A DNA stretch of 35,908 bases from Trichococcus flocculiformis (GTDB lineage: Bacteria > Bacillota > Bacilli > Lactobacillales > Aerococcaceae): NCBI RefSeq assembly GCF_900113645.1, contig NZ_FOQC01000024.1:1-35908 (forward strand), given 5' to 3'. Under the pieces are notes generated by a model that searched no databases, had not been told where the DNA came from, and worked only from the letters and a program-made list of their open reading frames with translations. Below are positions 33,787 to 35,908 of the stretch, one piece after another. The translations under genes were made by a program, and so were the position numbers. Position 1 is the first letter of the stretch. Each line of letters opens with the position of its first letter.

Positions 33787-33820
33787 TGATGAGATTTAAG
33801 TTCAGAAATCTCATCATTTT
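33787..33820 (+). terminator. Isolated terminator-like hairpin upstream of amt
   Basis: Perfect 11-bp arms TGATGAGATTT / AAATCTCATCA, 8-base loop, TTTT tail. No gene ends here; the preceding ~155 bases have no supported coding frame. It may end a small RNA or a leader. Confidence 0.55.
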
Positions 33821-33824
33821 CGCA

Positions 33825-33840
33825 TCCAAGCGCTTGCAAA
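33825..33840. promoter_or_regulatory. cre-like site upstream of amt
   Basis: On the minus strand TTTGCAAGCGCTTGGA agrees with the CcpA core apart from one base of the right arm. It lies 29 bp upstream of the -35. Weak evidence. Confidence 0.3.
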
Positions 33841-33857
33841 CATTGATTTGTAAGCAT

Positions 33858-33896
33858 TGTCACATTATTTTACATGGTGCGTAAGCAGGATATAGC
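33858..33896 (+). promoter_or_regulatory. GlnR/TnrA box over the amt promoter
   Basis: TGTCACATTATTTTACA (33858-33874) is an exact match to TGTNA-N7-TNACA. Its right half contains TTTACA (33869-33874), a -35 with TATAGC (33891-33896) 16 bp downstream. Overlap with the -35 implies repression by GlnR in nitrogen excess. Confidence 0.8.
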
Positions 33897-33954
33897 ATCA
33901 ATAAAATTATTTCTATACACTAAGACTATGCTAAAACAAAAGGAGGAATCATTT

Positions 33955-35634
33955 ATGTTTTCATCAGTAGACACATTATGGACCTTGCTGGGAACGGTAT
34001 TGGTATTCTTTATGCAAGCCGGTTTCGCGATGGTCGAGACGGGCTTCACTCGCGCCAAGAACGCAGCGAACATCATCATGAAAAATCTTATGGACTTTGT
34101 ACTCGGATCGTTGGGATTCTTCCTTATCGGCTACAGCATCATGTTCGGGGACGATATCGCCGGCATCATCGGAACTCCTGCTTTATTTATGGAAGGACTT
34201 GATTCCACCATTCCTGGAACTGTCCATTTCATGTTCCAAAACGTATTCGCGGCAACTGCAGCCACTATCGTATCCGGAGCTGTTGCGGAACGGACAAAAT
34301 TCAGCTCTTATCTCGTGTACTCTTTCATCATCTCCTTGTTGATCTATCCGATCTCCGGTCACTGGATCTGGGGCGGCGGTTGGTTGGCTCAAATGGGCTT
34401 CATTGACTTCGCTGGATCCACAGCCGTGCATATGGTAGGTGGCGTTGCTGCTCTTGTCGGGGCTGCCGTCGTCGGTCCGCGTATCGGAAAATATAAAGAT
34501 GGAAAAGCGCAAGTCATTCCTGGCCACAATTTGACGATCGGTGCCCTTGGCGTCTTCATCCTCTGGTTCGCATGGTTCGGATTCAACGGAGCATCAACGG
34601 TTGCGGCAACTGGAGACGAAACCCTTGCCTTGATTGGTACGATCTTCTTGAATACAAACTTATCCGCAGTCACAGCGACTCTGGTCACGCTCTTATTCAC
34701 TTGGGCGAAATACGGCAAACCCGATGTTTCGATGACGCTGAACGGTTCATTGGCAGGTCTCGTAGCCATTACTGCCGGTTGTGCGGTCGTCTCTCCTTTC
34801 GGCGCCATCGCCATCGGATTCATCGCCGGCTTTGCCATTGTCCTTGCCGTTGAATTCGTCGATCAAAAATTGAAAATCGACGATCCCGTCGGTGCTTTCA
34901 GTGTCCACGGCGTGAACGGTGCCTTAGGAACAATCTTAGTCGGTGTTTTTGCAACAGATGGCGGATTATTGTACGGCGGTGGATTCAACCTGCTGGGCAT
35001 ACAAACGTTGGGTGTAACTTCTGTAGCTGCCTACACAGCCGGTTCCATGTACGTAGTCTTCAAGGTCATCCAAAAAACAATGGGTCTCCGCGTTACTGCT
35101 GAAGAAGAAATCGTCGGTATGGACGTCGCTGAGCATGGTTTGACTTCAAGCTACCATGACTTTGTCGCAACGACTGCTTTCGAAGATTATCTGACTGACA
35201 ACAGCAAACCTGCAGCAATCCCTGCTATCCAAGAAGTGGATCTCAGCAAAGTCGGTGCCTTCAAATTGGCTGATTCAGGTTTCACGATGAATAAAGTGGA
35301 CATCATTGCCAATCCTGATAAGCTGGAGCGACTGAAAGCGGAATTGAATGCTATCGGGGTAACCGGCATGACGGTCACATCCGTACATGGTTACGGGCTC
35401 CAAAAAGGTCAACAAACCTTCTATCGTGGTGCGAAAGCTGAGGGCAATCTGTTGCCGAAAGTCCGCATCGAAACAATCATCAGCGAGGTCCCTGTCGAAG
35501 AAGTCATCCGTGCTGCCCGCCGCGCATTGTACACCGGCCATGTCGGTGACGGCAAAGTCTTCGTTTCCCCGGTTGCCGATGCTTTCCGTATCAGCAACAG
35601 CGATTCAGGCCCAGCAGCCCTTAAATATTATTAA
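33955..35634 (+). CDS. amt: Ammonium channel Amt fused to a C-terminal PII (GlnB/GlnK) domain
   Basis: 559 residues, about 150 more than ordinary AmtB. Residues 1-400 are the channel: eleven-helix pattern, twin histidines His159 ('AVHMVGG') and His318 ('SVHGVNG'), and the cytoplasmic tail signature 'GMDVAEHG' near 390. A linker of about 45 residues follows, then a complete PII domain from Met445 ('MNKVDIIANPDKLERL') with T-loop 'KGQQTFYRGAKAEGNLLPK' and 'GHVGDGKVFVSPVADAFRI'. In PII numbering Tyr46 is kept but the uridylylated Tyr51 is Ala (residue 495). PII proteins normally block AmtB from the cytoplasm in trans by T-loop insertion, controlled by ATP/ADP/2-oxoglutarate; here the plug would be tethered. 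ATG 33955 follows AAAGGAGG; the longer upstream frame runs through the promoter. Confidence 0.95.
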   Translation: MFSSVDTLWTLLGTVLVFFMQAGFAMVETGFTRAKNAANIIMKNLMDFVLGSLGFFLIGYSIMFGDDIAGIIGTPALFMEGLDSTIPGTVHFMFQNVFAATAATIVSGAVAERTKFSSYLVYSFIISLLIYPISGHWIWGGGWLAQMGFIDFAGSTAVHMVGGVAALVGAAVVGPRIGKYKDGKAQVIPGHNLTIGALGVFILWFAWFGFNGASTVAATGDETLALIGTIFLNTNLSAVTATLVTLLFTWAKYGKPDVSMTLNGSLAGLVAITAGCAVVSPFGAIAIGFIAGFAIVLAVEFVDQKLKIDDPVGAFSVHGVNGALGTILVGVFATDGGLLYGGGFNLLGIQTLGVTSVAAYTAGSMYVVFKVIQKTMGLRVTAEEEIVGMDVAEHGLTSSYHDFVATTAFEDYLTDNSKPAAIPAIQEVDLSKVGAFKLADSGFTMNKVDIIANPDKLERLKAELNAIGVTGMTVTSVHGYGLQKGQQTFYRGAKAEGNLLPKVRIETIISEVPVEEVIRAARRALYTGHVGDGKVFVSPVADAFRISNSDSGPAALKYY

Positions 35635-35797
35635 ACCGAATAACAAAAGACTTAATGAAGCCAACAACGTCATTAACTTACGCAGCTGGACTTCCGAAAA
35701 AAGCGAGCGGGAACAATTTGTTGAATGTTCCTCAGCTATTCGACAATTTTGCCCCTGCGCTGAGCATTTCTTATGAATTCTGATCCAAGACGGATAA

Positions 35798-35820
35798 ATG
35801 AGAGGTTTTCTCTCATATTT
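35798..35820 (+). terminator. Possible terminator after amt
   Basis: ATGAGAG / CTCTCAT arms, 5-base loop, short AT-rich tail, 160 bp past the amt stop. The 160 bases between hold no gene I can support. Confidence 0.5.
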
Positions 35821-35863
35821 CCTCTACCACTTATTTGTCAACACCCTTAATTTAATGGCATTG

Positions 35864-35908
35864 ATGAAGCCAAGGAGTCCTCTCTATGAGAAAACTCCTT
35901 GGCTTCAT
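35864..35908. terminator. Perfect 15-bp inverted repeat at the right edge
   Basis: ATGAAGCCAAGGAGT and its exact complement around a 15-base loop. It ends at the window edge, so the T-run that would prove a terminator cannot be seen; it could serve a convergent gene beyond the edge. Confidence 0.6.

Noticed and set aside
33601-33789. 62-codon plus-strand frame upstream of amt
   Set aside because: Its start is inside the loop and arm of a strong terminator and there is no ribosome-binding site.
1-35870. The 12-mer CATTGATGAAGC at both window ends
   Set aside because: One copy lies inside the transposase coding frame and the other next to a terminator; nothing extends the match, so it is probably coincidence and not an element boundary.
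1-35908. CRISPR arrays, prophage, rRNA or tRNA genes
   Set aside because: No regularly spaced repeats, phage genes or cloverleaf/rRNA sequences were seen anywhere in the window.

Overview
The window reads as chromosome from a low-to-moderate GC Firmicute of the order Lactobacillales. The protein sequences and the mix of genes (Rae1/Mini-RNase III cluster, orphan MsmK-type ATPase, msm-like raffinose operon, class III ribonucleotide reductase, GlnR-type and CcpA-type sites) fit Carnobacteriaceae, perhaps Trichococcus. That genus call is inference from recognition, not from a search.

Left edge (1-2080): the C-terminal end of a TnpB-like transposase protein that has lost its zinc ribbon, then a MerR-type promoter (19-bp spacer) driving an MFS exporter. 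Next comes a long minus-strand housekeeping block (2084-11814): purC alone behind PurBox-like sites, and a chain dut - radA - yacL(PIN/TRAM) - gltX - cysE - cysS - mrnC - rlmB - yacP(rae1), with tightly packed or overlapping ends and an internal terminator between cysE and cysS. An intergenic repeat built on AACTCCGGCGA lies between purC and yacP and recurs at 13.3-13.5 kb.

Middle (11815-24533): a sugar region. On the plus strand is an isolated MsmK/MsmX-type ATPase. On the minus strand are a cytoplasmic alpha-amylase and an operon msmR (AraC type) / msmE-msmF-msmG-gtfA-aga. Together the operon encodes a lipoprotein binding protein, two permeases, sucrose phosphorylase and alpha-galactosidase. 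The transporter has no ATPase of its own, so the MsmK 8-11 kb away is the obvious energiser. Raffinose-type sugars would be imported, cut to galactose plus sucrose, and the sucrose phosphorolysed. Two candidate promoters with cre-like/LacI-like operators and a stable hairpin after msmE suggest carbon catabolite control and differential expression. A VOC-family ring-cleaving dioxygenase with an MhqR-like operator is inserted in the middle.

Right part (24534-35908): a lipoprotein; a GntR(YtrA-type)-ABC ATPase-permease-anchored protein operon with two strong palindromic operators, one covering a near-consensus promoter; an aldo/keto reductase with a cre site; nrdD-nrdG with a pair of NrdR boxes exactly 31 bp apart; a small orphan protein; and an ammonium channel fused at its C terminus to a complete PII signalling domain, behind an exact-match GlnR/TnrA box. 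The Amt-PII fusion, in which the PII uridylylation tyrosine is replaced by alanine, is the most unusual item in the window. No rRNA, tRNA, CRISPR array or prophage was seen.
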